Positions 16,800 to 26,422 of a DNA stretch of 64,000 nt are shown one piece after another; position 1 is the first letter of the stretch, and every line of letters begins with the position of its first letter. The position numbers and the translations under genes were made by a program. Origin of the DNA: JAKACA01 sp049510975 (GTDB taxonomy: Bacteria > Actinomycetota > Acidimicrobiia > Acidimicrobiales > Bog-793); the NCBI GenBank assembly GCA_049510975.1, contig JBEKYM010000002.1, forward strand, positions 1 to 64,000. The letters run 5' to 3'. The notes below the pieces were generated by a model that made no database searches, was not told the DNA's origin, and saw nothing but the letters and a program-made list of their open reading frames with translations.

Positions 16800-18157
16800 T
16801 CCGGGCCGATCACCCGGAGCAGCGACCCGATCCGCTCGACCGAGTCCAGCTGGCGCAGCGCCTCGAGCGTCGCCAGGAGGTCCGCCTCGAGGGCGGTGTG
16901 GGTGATGAACAGCAGCCGCGCCTCGCCGCTCAGGCCTGTCTGTTCCATCGAGCGGATCGACACGTGATGGTCGCCGAAGACGGCGGCCACCGTGGCGAGC
17001 ACGCCCGGCCGGTCGGCCACGTCGAGGGTGAGGTAGTACTGGCTCCGCAGCTCGGCGATGGGGCGGAGGTCGGGTGTCCTGCGCCGAGCCGACCGCCCGC
17101 GGCTGCCTTCTTGCAGGTGATGGGCCGCGTCGATGACGTCTCCGAGGACGGCGCTTGCCGTCGGCCGCCCGCCGGCTCCCCGCCCGTAGACCATGATCTC
17201 GCCGGCGGCGTCTCCTTCGACGAACACGGCGTTGAACGAGCCGCGGACGGACGCGAGCGGGTGCTCCTTCGGCACCATGGCCGGGTGCACGCGCACGGCG
17301 ACAGCGGGAGGCCGGTCCGGTGCTGGGTAGCCGAGCTCGCCGGGAACAGCGATGCGCTCGGCCACGGCCAGCAGTTTCACCTCGTAGCCGAGCCGGTGGG
17401 CAAAGGCGATGTCCCTTGGCTCGATCCCCGAGATGCCCTCACGGTGCACGTCTGTCGCACGTACGTCGGCGTCGAAGGCGATGCCTGCGAGGATGGCGGC
17501 CTTGGCGGCGGCGTCGTAGCCCTCCACGTCGGCTGTCGGATCGGCCTCGGCGTAGCCGAGCGCCTGCGCCTCGGCGAGCGCTTCGGCGTAGCCGAGGCCC
17601 TCGTCGCTCATCCGGGTCAGCATGTAGTTGGTCGTGCCGTTGACGATCCCCGTCAGGCGAACGATGTGCTCGCCGGCAAGAGACTCGCGGAGCAGTCGCA
17701 CGAGCGGGATGGCGCCGGCCACGGACGCCTCGAAGAGCAGGTCGACGCCGGCATGCTCGGCGGCGGCCGCCAGCTCCCCTGGGTTCGAGGAGAGGAGCTC
17801 TTTGTTGCCCGAGACGACGGGTTTCTTCGAGGCAAGGGCGGCGAGGATGAGCGAGCGCGCCGGTTCGATGCCGCCCATCAACTCGACGACGAGGTCGACC
17901 TCCGGATCGATGACGATCGAGTGCGGATCGGTGGTCACGCGCTTCTCGAACCGCACGCGGTCGATTCCCGGGCGCTCACGACGAAGGTCTCGCACGGCGA
18001 TCCGGGTCACCTCGAGGTCGATCCCCGTCCGGCCGGAGATGGCGCCCGCGCCCGAGTCGACGAGGGCGACGAAAGCAGCGCCGACGTTGCCGCAGCCGAG
18101 GACACCGACGCGAAGGACGTTGTCGGTCGCTGGCTCAGTCGGCTCCACGTGCACCAA
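16784..18157 (-). CDS. hom: Homoserine dehydrogenase with ACT domain
   Basis: NAD(P)-dependent reduction of aspartate semialdehyde to homoserine for threonine, methionine and related pathways. The 457 residues start with the Rossmann loop GVLGCGNVG, contain GNKELL and the catalytic region GIVNGTTNYML, and end with an ACT domain (about 375-450, DVADRPGVLATVAAVFGDHHVS), the site of threonine feedback. Start is TTG 18157 or GTG 18154; the two cannot be separated. Operon with lysA upstream and thrC downstream, as in mycobacteria. Confidence 0.94.
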   Translation of the reverse strand: MVHVEPTEPATDNVLRVGVLGCGNVGAAFVALVDSGAGAISGRTGIDLEVTRIAVRDLRRERPGIDRVRFEKRVTTDPHSIVIDPEVDLVVELMGGIEPARSLILAALASKKPVVSGNKELLSSNPGELAAAAEHAGVDLLFEASVAGAIPLVRLLRESLAGEHIVRLTGIVNGTTNYMLTRMSDEGLGYAEALAEAQALGYAEADPTADVEGYDAAAKAAILAGIAFDADVRATDVHREGISGIEPRDIAFAHRLGYEVKLLAVAERIAVPGELGYPAPDRPPAVAVRVHPAMVPKEHPLASVRGSFNAVFVEGDAAGEIMVYGRGAGGRPTASAVLGDVIDAAHHLQEGSRGRSARRRTPDLRPIAELRSQYYLTLDVADRPGVLATVAAVFGDHHVSIRSMEQTGLSGEARLLFITHTALEADLLATLEALRQLDSVERIGSLLRVIGPEPAST

Positions 18158-18204
18158 GGTACAAGACGCCGGTTGACCGTCTGGGAAGGCCGGCCTGCCC
18201 GGGG

Positions 18205-19560
18205 TCAGCGGTCGAGGCGGAGGAGATCCTCGATGGTCTCCCTGCGCACGACGACGCGTGCCTCCCCGCCCCGGACGAACACGATGGGGGGACGCCCGAC
18301 CCGGTTGTAGTTGGAGGCCATCGACCAGCCGTAGGCACCGGTGACGGGCGTCGCCAGCACGTCTCCGACTCGTACGTCGGCCGGGAGACGGGCGTCGTCC
18401 ACGAGGATGTCACCCGACTCGCAGTGCTTGCCGACGACGCGGACCGCCCGCGGGCGGTCGGCGTCCGGCTCGCGGGGCAGGAACGCCTCGTACCCGCTGC
18501 CATAGAGGACCGGCCGGGGGTTGTCGCTCATGCCGCCGTCGACGGCGACGTAGTTTCGGACGCCCGGCAGCTGCTTGATCGTTCCCACCCGGTACATCGT
18601 GATCCCGGCAGTCGCCACGATGGACCGCCCCGGCTCCGCCGTCACCCTCACCTCGGGGGGCAGGCCGGCGTCGGCACAGGCCGTTCGTACGACCGCTGCC
18701 CACTCAGCCATGGAGGGAGCGTGCTCGCGGTTCAGGTAGGCGACACCGAGGCCGCCGCCGACGCAGCACTCCCACAGCCCGTGGCGGCGCAGGAACGGAG
18801 CGAGCACGCTCACGACGCGGGCGTAGACGTCGACACGGAAGATCTGACTGCCGACGTGGGCGTGCGCCCCCACGAGGCGAACCCCTGCGATCGTCGAAAG
18901 CGCCTCGACGGCCCGGTCGGCGGCGCCTTCGGCGAGACTGAAACCGAACTTCGAGTCCTCCTGGCCGGTCATGACGTATTCGTGCGTGTGTGCCTCGACG
19001 CCGGGCGTCACGCGGAGGAGGGCATCGATGCCGTCGCCGAGCAGGCCGGCGTCGGCGAGAACCGCCAGGCGCTGGATCTCGTCGAAGGAATCGACGACGA
19101 TGCGCCCGACGCCGGAGGAGAGGGCCGCCTTCAGCTCCACCACGGACTTGTTGTTGCCGTGCAGGACGAGCGCCTTCCCCGGGACGCCGGCGGCGAGGGC
19201 GACGGCGAGCTCACCGCCGGTGGAGACGTCAAGCAGCATCCCCTCCTTGGCGGCCAGCCCTGCCATCGCCTTGCAGAGGAAGGCTTTGGTGCCGTAGGCG
19301 ACACGGCCCGACCCGAAACACGCCACCGCTTCCTTGCATCGCGCCCGCAGGTGATCCTCGTCGTAGACGAACACGGGAGTCCCGAATTCGTCCGCCAGGG
19401 CCACGAGGTCCACCCCGCCGACGGCGAGGGCCCCCGAGGCCGCCCGGGACGCCGTGAGCGGCAGGAGGTGGCGGGCGACGGGTGCCTCTGGCGACTCGGG
19501 GTCGACGACGCCGTGGCTGGCTCCTAAAGGCGCCGCGCCCCATCCGCTCACGTCGCTCAC
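18205..19560 (-). CDS. lysA: Diaminopimelate decarboxylase
   Basis: PLP enzyme that makes lysine from meso-diaminopimelate. The PLP lysine is in AYGTKAFL, with HAHVGSQI, the glycine loop GGGLGV, EPGRS, and CESGD contributing the cysteine from the partner subunit. It is 451 residues long. GTG 19560 overlaps the argS stop (GTGA). The first 45 residues are a poorly structured extension before the barrel. Confidence 0.95.
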   Translation of the reverse strand: MSDVSGWGAAPLGASHGVVDPESPEAPVARHLLPLTASRAASGALAVGGVDLVALADEFGTPVFVYDEDHLRARCKEAVACFGSGRVAYGTKAFLCKAMAGLAAKEGMLLDVSTGGELAVALAAGVPGKALVLHGNNKSVVELKAALSSGVGRIVVDSFDEIQRLAVLADAGLLGDGIDALLRVTPGVEAHTHEYVMTGQEDSKFGFSLAEGAADRAVEALSTIAGVRLVGAHAHVGSQIFRVDVYARVVSVLAPFLRRHGLWECCVGGGLGVAYLNREHAPSMAEWAAVVRTACADAGLPPEVRVTAEPGRSIVATAGITMYRVGTIKQLPGVRNYVAVDGGMSDNPRPVLYGSGYEAFLPREPDADRPRAVRVVGKHCESGDILVDDARLPADVRVGDVLATPVTGAYGWSMASNYNRVGRPPIVFVRGGEARVVVRRETIEDLLRLDR

Positions 19561-21167
19561 ATCTCGTCCGGAGCGCCCACGCCGAGCAGGTCGAGCCCGA
19601 TGGCGAGACCGACCCGGGCCGCCTCGACGAGCCAGAGGCGAGCCTGGGTGAGTGCGTCGGGGACGCCCTCGCCCATCACGTAGCAGTCGTGGTAGAAGCT
19701 GTGAAAATCGGCGGCGAGCCGGCGCACCCAGTTCGTCACTTTGTAGGGGGCGCGTTCGGTGGCGGCCTCCTCCACGACCCGAGGGAGATCGACGAGCGTC
19801 CGGAGCACGTCGAGCTCGCGGACATGCTCGAGCAGACCGAGGTCGACGTCTGCGACCGGCAACCGCTCGACGCCTCGCTCGTTCGCCACTCTCGTGATCG
19901 AGGCGATGCGGGCATGGGCGTACTGGACGTAGAAGACGGGGTTCTCGGCCGAGCGTTCCTTCACGATGTCGAGGTCGAGCGTCGTGGCCTGGTCGATCGA
20001 CGACAGCAGGGAGAGGAGCCGCGTCGAGTCGGCGCCGATCTCGTCGATGAGGTCGTCGAGGCGGACGTAGTTGCCGGCACGTTTTGACATGCGGCCGCTC
20101 ACGAGCGAGATCATCTGGCCGATGCGCACTTCGAGCCGGCTCGGATCGACGCCGAGGGCGGCGACGCCGGCCTTCAGGCTGGCGACCTGCCCGTGGGTGT
20201 CGGCTCCGAACACGTCGATCACGCGGTCATAACCCCGCTCGAGGAACTTGTTGCGGTGGTAGGCGAGGTCGCCGCCGAGGTAGGTCACGTCGCCGTTCGA
20301 CTTGATGAGGACGCGGTCGCGGCTGTCGCCGAACGTGGTCGCCCGGAACCACGTCGCCCCGCCCTCCTCATAGACATGGCCGCGCCGGCGCAGCTCCTCG
20401 ATGACTTCGGCGACCTTGCCGCTCTCCTCGATGGAGGCCTGCGAGTACCACTCGTCGAAGACGATGTTGAGGCGGTCCATCGTGGCGCGGATGTTCGCAA
20501 GGATCCGCTCGGCAGCAAAACGCCCCGCCTCCACGACGTCGTCGGCGCCCTCGTACTCGGCGGCGATCTCGGCGACGTACTCGCCCTGATAGCCCTCCTC
20601 CGGCGGCGCCTCCCCACGCCGGCGGGCCAGCACGCTCTCACCGAGGAGCCGGATCTGGCCCCCGGTGTCGTTGACGTAGAACTCGCGGCTCACGACCGAG
20701 CCCGTCCGTTCGAGGATGCGGGCGAGCGCATCGCCGTAGGAGCCGAACCAGCCGTTGCCGACGTGCACCGGACCGGTCGGGTTGGCCGATACGAATTCGA
20801 TCTGGGTGCGCTCGCCGTGCCCGAGGTCGGGAGCGGCGTAGCCGGACTCGGCCGCCGTGACGATCTCGACGAGCACCTCGTGGAGCCAGGAAGGACGCAG
20901 CTTGAAATTCACGAAGCCAGGCCCCGCCACCTCGACGGCCTCGACGTGCTCGGGCGGCGCGGCAGTGAGGGCGGCCGCCAGGGCATCGGCGAGCTCGCGG
21001 GGCTTGCGGCCGGCCCGCTTGGCGGTGGCGAGAGCGACATTCGTGGAGAAATCACCGTGCTCGGAGCGCGCCGGGCGCTCGAGATGCACGTCTGCCGGCG
21101 CGACCTCGATACCGAGGGCGTTCAGTTCCGCCGCAACCGACTGGGCGAGGGCATCGGTGATACTCAT
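19557..21167 (-). CDS. argS: Arginyl-tRNA synthetase
   Basis: Class I synthetase charging tRNA-Arg, 536 residues. The HIGH-type motif is HVGN in SANPTGPVHVGN and the KMSKS counterpart is GRMSKRAGN. A C-terminal DALR anticodon-binding domain follows (NWVRRLAADFHSFYHDC). ATG 21167 gives the family N-terminus; the longer frame has no support. It lies divergent to a tRNA-Arg gene 88 nt away. Confidence 0.96.
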   Translation of the reverse strand: MSITDALAQSVAAELNALGIEVAPADVHLERPARSEHGDFSTNVALATAKRAGRKPRELADALAAALTAAPPEHVEAVEVAGPGFVNFKLRPSWLHEVLVEIVTAAESGYAAPDLGHGERTQIEFVSANPTGPVHVGNGWFGSYGDALARILERTGSVVSREFYVNDTGGQIRLLGESVLARRRGEAPPEEGYQGEYVAEIAAEYEGADDVVEAGRFAAERILANIRATMDRLNIVFDEWYSQASIEESGKVAEVIEELRRRGHVYEEGGATWFRATTFGDSRDRVLIKSNGDVTYLGGDLAYHRNKFLERGYDRVIDVFGADTHGQVASLKAGVAALGVDPSRLEVRIGQMISLVSGRMSKRAGNYVRLDDLIDEIGADSTRLLSLLSSIDQATTLDLDIVKERSAENPVFYVQYAHARIASITRVANERGVERLPVADVDLGLLEHVRELDVLRTLVDLPRVVEEAATERAPYKVTNWVRRLAADFHSFYHDCYVMGEGVPDALTQARLWLVEAARVGLAIGLDLLGVGAPDEM

Positions 21168-21255
21168 GGCAGAAGTGAGGATGGCCGAAGTGCGGGTAGC
21201 ATGCAAACAGCGGAGCGACGAAGCGCCCTGGTAGGCGCTCGGTCTCCAGCTTCCC

Positions 21256-21327
21256 GCCCTCGTAGCTCAGCGGATAGAGCATCGGCCTCCGAAGCCGTGT
21301 GCGCAGGTTCGAGTCCTGCCGAGGGCG
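21256..21327 (+). tRNA. tRNA-Arg (anticodon CCG)
   Basis: Full cloverleaf: acceptor GCCCTCG with CGAGGGC, D arm GCTC/GAGC, anticodon loop CTCCGAA giving CCG (reads CGG), and T arm GCAGG-TTCGAGT-CCTGC. No CCA is encoded. The first anticodon-stem pair (27-43) is a T-T mismatch; the other four pairs are intact. Confidence 0.95.
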
Positions 21328-21463
21328 CTCGGGCCTGCCTCGGTGTCGGCGTGGAGTCGGGTGAGCCGCCAATTCGTCCGCCGAGGGCGTCTTGGCGGCG
21401 CGCTACGAGAGCAAGCCACGGCGCAGAGGCGATGTCAAGCGTGAATGCTCGAAGAAACCCCGC

Positions 21464-23401
21464 TCAAGCCGTCGACTGCCCCCGCGACGGCTTGCCGACG
21501 GCGGGGAACGACATCTCTTGGCCCATCACGAACACTTCGGCGTTCTGAGGCCGGGCGAAATAGAAGCCCTGAGCGACCTGACATCCCAGCTGCACAACGA
21601 TCTCCGCCTGTTCGGCCGTCTCAATGCCCTCGACGATGACGTCCAGCGAGAGTGCCTGGGCGATGGACACGATGGAGCTGAACAACGCCGCCGCCCGGAT
21701 GTCCGAACCGAGCGGGGTGACGAAGCTGCGATCGATCTTGAGGATGTCGACCGGGAACTCGCGAAGGTAGGCAAGCGAGCTGTACCCGGTGCCGAAGTCG
21801 TCGATGGCGATGCGCACGCCGAGGGCCTTCAGCTCCTCCATCCTCTGCCGGGCCAGCACCTTGTCCGCCATGATGATGTGCTCGGTGATCTCGAGCACGA
21901 GCAAGGTGGCTGGGAGCCCCGACTCCTGCAGTGCTCGTTCGACCGTGCCGACGAGGTACGGGGAGAACACCTGGGCCGCCGAGACGTTCACGGCAAGGGA
22001 GAAGGCCCTCGCCGGGTCGATCGACTGCCACCGACGAGCCTGGTCGCACGCCTTGAACAGCACCTGCTCCCCCACGAGCTCGAGCATGCCGAGCTCCTCG
22101 CAGGTGTCGAGGAAGTCGACGGGCGCCAGCAGGCCGCGCCTCGGGTGCTGCCAGCGCACGAGCGCTTCCGCGCCCACGATCGCCCCCGTGCCCATGTTGA
22201 CGATCGGCTGGTAGTACACCTCGAACTCGTCACGGGTCAGGCCGTCGCGCAGGTCGGTCTCGAGGTCGAGGCGGCGGATCATCCGGGCGTGCATGTCGTG
22301 CTCGTACACCGCCACCCGGTTCCGGCCGGCGGACTTGGCCTCGTACATCGCAAGGTCGGCCTGGTTCAAGACGGCGTCGACGGAGTCGGTTGGGGCGATC
22401 TCGACAATTCCGATGCTCGCAGTCATCGACAGGCGGCTCCGGCTCAGTGCGATCGGTGCAGCCAAGCTCGAGAGCGTTCTCGCTGCCACCTGGAGCGCTG
22501 ATTCGATCCCGCCTTCGAGCAAGACGGCGAACTCGTCGCCGCCGAGTCGAACGGCCAGATCTTGGTCGCGAAGTGTCGACTGCAGGCGCCTCGCCATCAC
22601 CGTCAGCAGTTCGTCGCCAACGGCGTGGCCGAACGTGTCGTTGACTTTCTTGAAGCCGTCGAGGTCGATGAGCAACAACGACGCCCTCATCGATGAACCC
22701 TCCGATGCCAGGCGCGTCAAGCGGTCGGACAGCGCCAGACGGTTGCCGAGGCCTGTCAGCGAGTCGGTGTTGGCGCGATCGAACAGCCGCCGGCTGCGAC
22801 TGGCGTCCCGGGCCCTCCGAGTGGCGAGCACATCGGACATGAGCACCCAGATCACGAGGACGAGCACGAGCTTGATGGCGGTGCTGGTTGCCCACAGCTG
22901 CTGGGCGACGACCCAGCTCGGGCCGGCGACGAGGGCAAAGACGGGACCAGTCCCGCGTCGCTGAGTGAGCCCGATATAGAGGAACGCCAGCGTGAAGAAA
23001 CCCGAGTAATCGGCAGACACACCTTTTGTGACGACCGCCAGACTGACTTCGCCGATCACGAGCAGCGCCGGAAACGCCAGCAAGGCCAACCGCGTCAGCT
23101 TCCGCCACGGCAGGTAGAGCAGACCGAGATCGGCAGCCGCGATCGCGACGGCGACGAGCATGATGTCGCCTTTTGCCTCGGGATCGAGCTTCAGAGCGAG
23201 CGAGCCGACAACCAGCAGAGCGCAGAAGATGAGCACCAGGCCGACGCCGAGCCAGACGTCCTGGTCCCACGACGCGAAGAACCGGGCAGCATGCTTCCAG
23301 CGATCGGTCGCGAGCGGCGCCTCCGTGGCCGGCACACTGTCACTGCGGCGCCGTGGGCTGAAGGTCGGCTGGCTCTGAGCCTCGGTGCGGGTAACTCGCA
23401 T
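21464..23401 (-). CDS. Membrane GGDEF-EAL protein (cyclic-di-GMP turnover)
   Basis: 645 residues. About 45 soluble residues are followed by six or so membrane helices (about 55-210) forming a sensor region without a recognised name. Then comes a diguanylate cyclase domain with the intact active site GGDEF (about 284-288) and a phosphodiesterase domain with EAL at about 411-413 and IDDFGTGYSSL. Both catalytic signatures look complete, so it may make or break c-di-GMP or be switched between the two. It stands alone between the tRNA and dxs. ATG 23401 was chosen; an earlier in-frame start has no clear ribosome site. Confidence 0.92.
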   Translation of the reverse strand: MRVTRTEAQSQPTFSPRRRSDSVPATEAPLATDRWKHAARFFASWDQDVWLGVGLVLIFCALLVVGSLALKLDPEAKGDIMLVAVAIAAADLGLLYLPWRKLTRLALLAFPALLVIGEVSLAVVTKGVSADYSGFFTLAFLYIGLTQRRGTGPVFALVAGPSWVVAQQLWATSTAIKLVLVLVIWVLMSDVLATRRARDASRSRRLFDRANTDSLTGLGNRLALSDRLTRLASEGSSMRASLLLIDLDGFKKVNDTFGHAVGDELLTVMARRLQSTLRDQDLAVRLGGDEFAVLLEGGIESALQVAARTLSSLAAPIALSRSRLSMTASIGIVEIAPTDSVDAVLNQADLAMYEAKSAGRNRVAVYEHDMHARMIRRLDLETDLRDGLTRDEFEVYYQPIVNMGTGAIVGAEALVRWQHPRRGLLAPVDFLDTCEELGMLELVGEQVLFKACDQARRWQSIDPARAFSLAVNVSAAQVFSPYLVGTVERALQESGLPATLLVLEITEHIIMADKVLARQRMEELKALGVRIAIDDFGTGYSSLAYLREFPVDILKIDRSFVTPLGSDIRAAALFSSIVSIAQALSLDVIVEGIETAEQAEIVVQLGCQVAQGFYFARPQNAEVFVMGQEMSFPAVGKPSRGQSTA

Positions 23402-23627
23402 GTCAGGGCACTCTCGTTTCCGTGAAGCCGTCCGTTCGTCGAAACACGGGGTGCCCGCTCCACGAGGTCCGCAAGACACGACGCGTGTCGTCGTCCCTTC
23501 CGTTTCAGGTCATCGGCAGATAATGCCGCCGGCCTGAGCTTCGATCGTCACAGGGGCGACTGCCGGACGCTCCACAGCACCTGCGACGGTGCTGATCGCG
23601 ACGCTGCGGTCAGCTGAGAACTCGCCC

Positions 23628-25409
23628 TCAGAGGGCGTCGCGCACGGCCTGGGCGACGCCCGCTGCATCGAGCCCGAGCGACGAGAGGATGTCGTCGGCC
23701 TGCCCGTGAGGAAGGTAGGCGAGAGGAACGCCGAGGTTGCGGACGACGGGAAGGCCGCCCGACGGCGCTGCTCGGCGGATGGCCGCCTCGACGAGCGACC
23801 CGACGCCGCCGGCTGCGATCCCGTCCTCGGCCGTCACGACGACCGAGTGGGTGAGGGCATCGTCGATCATGGCGGCATCGAGGGGAGCGGCGCAACGAAC
23901 GTCCCAGACGGAGGCCCTGATGCCCTGCTGCTCGAGGATCTCGGCGGCGCCCTCGCAGGCCGCCAGGAGTTTGCCGACGCCGAGCAGGCACACCTGCGTG
24001 CCGCTGCGGGCGCGCCGGGCACGAAGGCCTGTACCGGTCTCCCCGCTTCGAGCCTCCGACTTCGGCCACCGCAGGGCGACCGGGCCCGAGGTGATCCCGA
24101 GGGCATGGTGCAGCATGTTGGCGACCTCCTCGAGGCACGAGGGCGCCAGCACGATCATGCCCGGAACCTTCGTGAGGAGCATGAGGTCGAGCACCCCGTG
24201 GTGGCTCGGCCCGTCTTCGCCCGTCACCCCCGAGCGGTCCAGGCAGAACACCACCGGCAGGCGGTGGAGGCCGACGTCGTAGACGACCTGATCCCAACCG
24301 CGATTGAGGAACGTCGAATAGATCGCCACCACTGGGCGCAAACCGCCCATGGCCATGCCGGCGGCAGCGGTCACGGCGTGCTGCTCGGCGATGCCGACGT
24401 CGAAGAAACGCTCCGGGAAGCGCTCCCGGAACCCGTTCAGTCCTGTCGGACCGCCCATCGCCGCCGTGATCGCCACGAGCTCCGGATGCTGAACCGCTTC
24501 GGCGACGAGGGCCGACCCGAAGGCCTCGGTGTAGCTCGAGTGAGGACGGGAACGCGCCAGCGCGGTGCCTGTCTCGGCATCGAACGGCCCGATGTCGTGC
24601 AGGCACTTGTCAGCGTCGCCTTCAGCCGGCCAGTAACCGCGGCCCTTCGTCGTGATGACGTGGAGGACGACGGGACCGCCATTGCCGGCCGTCGTTTCGA
24701 GGGCAGCTTCGAGCGAATCGAGGTCGTGACCGTCGACCGGGCCGAGGTAGGCGAGCCCGAGGGCCTCGAAGAACGTCTTGGCGCGGTTGGTGGCGGGCGC
24801 CGCCGTGCCGCGTGAGCCGCACGCACGAGAGATGGCCGAGATCGTGGGCGCATAGGAACGACCGTTGTCGTTCAGCACCACGATGACCTTGGCCCTCGAG
24901 ACGGCGATGTTGTTGAGCGCCTCGTAGGCGAGGCCGCCCGTCAGGGCACCGTCGCCGACGACGGCGACGACATGCCGGCGATCACCGTGCAAGCGCTTCG
25001 CGGTCGCAAGCCCGTGCGCATAGGAGAGCCCCGTCGAAGCGTGACTGTTCTCGACGAGGTCGTGGGCGGACTCCGAGCGGCTCGGATAGCCCGACAGGCC
25101 GCCGGCCCGGCGCAGGCTCCGGAAGCGCTCCGTGCGACCGGTGACGAGCTTGTGGACATAGGCCTGATGGCCGGTGTCCCAGACGATGGCGTCGTCTGGC
25201 GACTCGAAGACCCGGTGCAGCGCCAAGGTGAGCTCCACGATGCCCAAGTTGGATCCGAGATGGCCGCCGGTCGAGGCGAGACTCGTGACGAGAAACCTCC
25301 GCATCTCCTGCGCCAACTCGTCGAGCTCCCGCCTGCTCATCTCGCGCAGGCGCTCCGGGCTGCACGGCAGCCGGAGGCCGGAACCCCGCGGAGCTTCGAC
25401 GATGCTCAC
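23628..25409 (-). CDS. dxs: 1-deoxy-D-xylulose-5-phosphate synthase in the hopanoid operon
   Basis: Thiamine-diphosphate enzyme joining pyruvate and glyceraldehyde-3-phosphate, the first step of the MEP isoprenoid route. The 593 residues include GGHLGSNLG, the cofactor motif GDGALTGG...NN, and DRSGVTGEDGPSHHG in the transketolase-like domain. It is somewhat shorter than typical (620-640). GTG 25409 lies 5 nt after the hpnH stop; the longer open frame is hpnH out of frame. As the last gene of the hopanoid string it probably boosts precursor supply. It may not be the only dxs in the genome. Confidence 0.94.
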   Translation of the reverse strand: MSIVEAPRGSGLRLPCSPERLREMSRRELDELAQEMRRFLVTSLASTGGHLGSNLGIVELTLALHRVFESPDDAIVWDTGHQAYVHKLVTGRTERFRSLRRAGGLSGYPSRSESAHDLVENSHASTGLSYAHGLATAKRLHGDRRHVVAVVGDGALTGGLAYEALNNIAVSRAKVIVVLNDNGRSYAPTISAISRACGSRGTAAPATNRAKTFFEALGLAYLGPVDGHDLDSLEAALETTAGNGGPVVLHVITTKGRGYWPAEGDADKCLHDIGPFDAETGTALARSRPHSSYTEAFGSALVAEAVQHPELVAITAAMGGPTGLNGFRERFPERFFDVGIAEQHAVTAAAGMAMGGLRPVVAIYSTFLNRGWDQVVYDVGLHRLPVVFCLDRSGVTGEDGPSHHGVLDLMLLTKVPGMIVLAPSCLEEVANMLHHALGITSGPVALRWPKSEARSGETGTGLRARRARSGTQVCLLGVGKLLAACEGAAEILEQQGIRASVWDVRCAAPLDAAMIDDALTHSVVVTAEDGIAAGGVGSLVEAAIRRAAPSGGLPVVRNLGVPLAYLPHGQADDILSSLGLDAAGVAQAVRDAL

Positions 25410-25414
25410 GGCGA

Positions 25415-26422
25415 TCAGTGAGTGTTCACGACTGCGCGAAGGGACTGGCGGAGCGATCCCATCGTGGCGATGACGGCGGTCGGCTCGTAGCCACAATGCG
25501 CCATGCAATTGGCACAGCGGGGGTCGCGGCCGCGACCGTACGCCGACCAATCCGTCGTCTCGACGAGCTCGCGGTAGGTCTTGGCATAGCCGTCGGCCAT
25601 CAAGTAGCAGGGACGCTGCCATCCGAAGACCGAGTAGCTCGGCACCCCCCAGGCGGTGCAGGCGAACTCCGCCTTGCCTTCCAGGAAGTCGAGGAACAAG
25701 GGCGAGTGGTTGAGGCGCCACCGCTTCCGCCGATCTCCGGAGAAGGCGTCACGAAAGAGCTGCCGCGTCTGTTCGGTACCGAGGAAGTGCTCCTGATCCG
25801 GCGCCTTCGTATAGGCGTAGGCCGGCGAGATCATCATGGCGTCAACTTGGAGGTCGTCGTTGAGAAAGTCGAGAACGTCGCGGACGGTCTTCGGCGAGTC
25901 GTTGTTGAAGAACGTCGAGTTCGTCGTCACGCGAAAGCCGCGCCCCTTGGCTGCCCGGATGGCGGCGACGGCCTGGTCGAAGACGCCCTCGCGAGCTACC
26001 GCGGTGTCGTGGCGCTCGCGAAGGCCGTCGATGTGCACAACCCAAGAGAAGTATCGAGACGGCTGGAACCGGTCGAGGCGCCGCTCCATGAGCACGGCGT
26101 TCGTGCAGAGGTAGACGTAGATCTTTCGCCGCACGAGCTCTTCCACGATCTGGCCGATGTCCGGGTGCAGCAACGGCTCGCCGCCGGCGATGGACACCAT
26201 CGGCGTGCCGCTCTCGGCGACGGCACCGAGGACGTCGGCGACCGAGAGCCGCTGGCGCAGGACCTCCGTCGGGTGCTGGATCTTGCCGCAGCCGGGACAC
26301 GAGAGGTTGCAAGCGAAGAGGGGCTCGATCTCGACGATGAACGGGTAGTACTTCGAGCCCTTGAGGCGCTGGCGGAGCAGGTGAGCCCCGATGCGCAGGT
26401 TCTGGCGAACGGGAACGGCCAT
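25415..26422 (-). CDS. hpnH: Adenosyl-hopene transferase HpnH (radical SAM)
   Basis: Radical SAM enzyme that adds a 5'-deoxyadenosyl group to hopene (diploptene), the first step to extended C35 hopanoids. The 335 residues have the iron-sulfur motif CNLSCPGC (Cys38, 42, 45), the SAM-binding AGGEPLLHP and a C-terminal cysteine cluster (CANCMAHC). The length matches the family. It overlaps the ispH stop by one base. HpnG, which usually acts next, is not present as a separate gene. Confidence 0.94.
   Translation of the reverse strand: MAVPVRQNLRIGAHLLRQRLKGSKYYPFIVEIEPLFACNLSCPGCGKIQHPTEVLRQRLSVADVLGAVAESGTPMVSIAGGEPLLHPDIGQIVEELVRRKIYVYLCTNAVLMERRLDRFQPSRYFSWVVHIDGLRERHDTAVAREGVFDQAVAAIRAAKGRGFRVTTNSTFFNNDSPKTVRDVLDFLNDDLQVDAMMISPAYAYTKAPDQEHFLGTEQTRQLFRDAFSGDRRKRWRLNHSPLFLDFLEGKAEFACTAWGVPSYSVFGWQRPCYLMADGYAKTYRELVETTDWSAYGRGRDPRCANCMAHCGYEPTAVIATMGSLRQSLRAVVNTH

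Noticed and set aside
16067..18310. 747-codon plus-strand open frame
   Set aside because: Antisense to thrC and hom.
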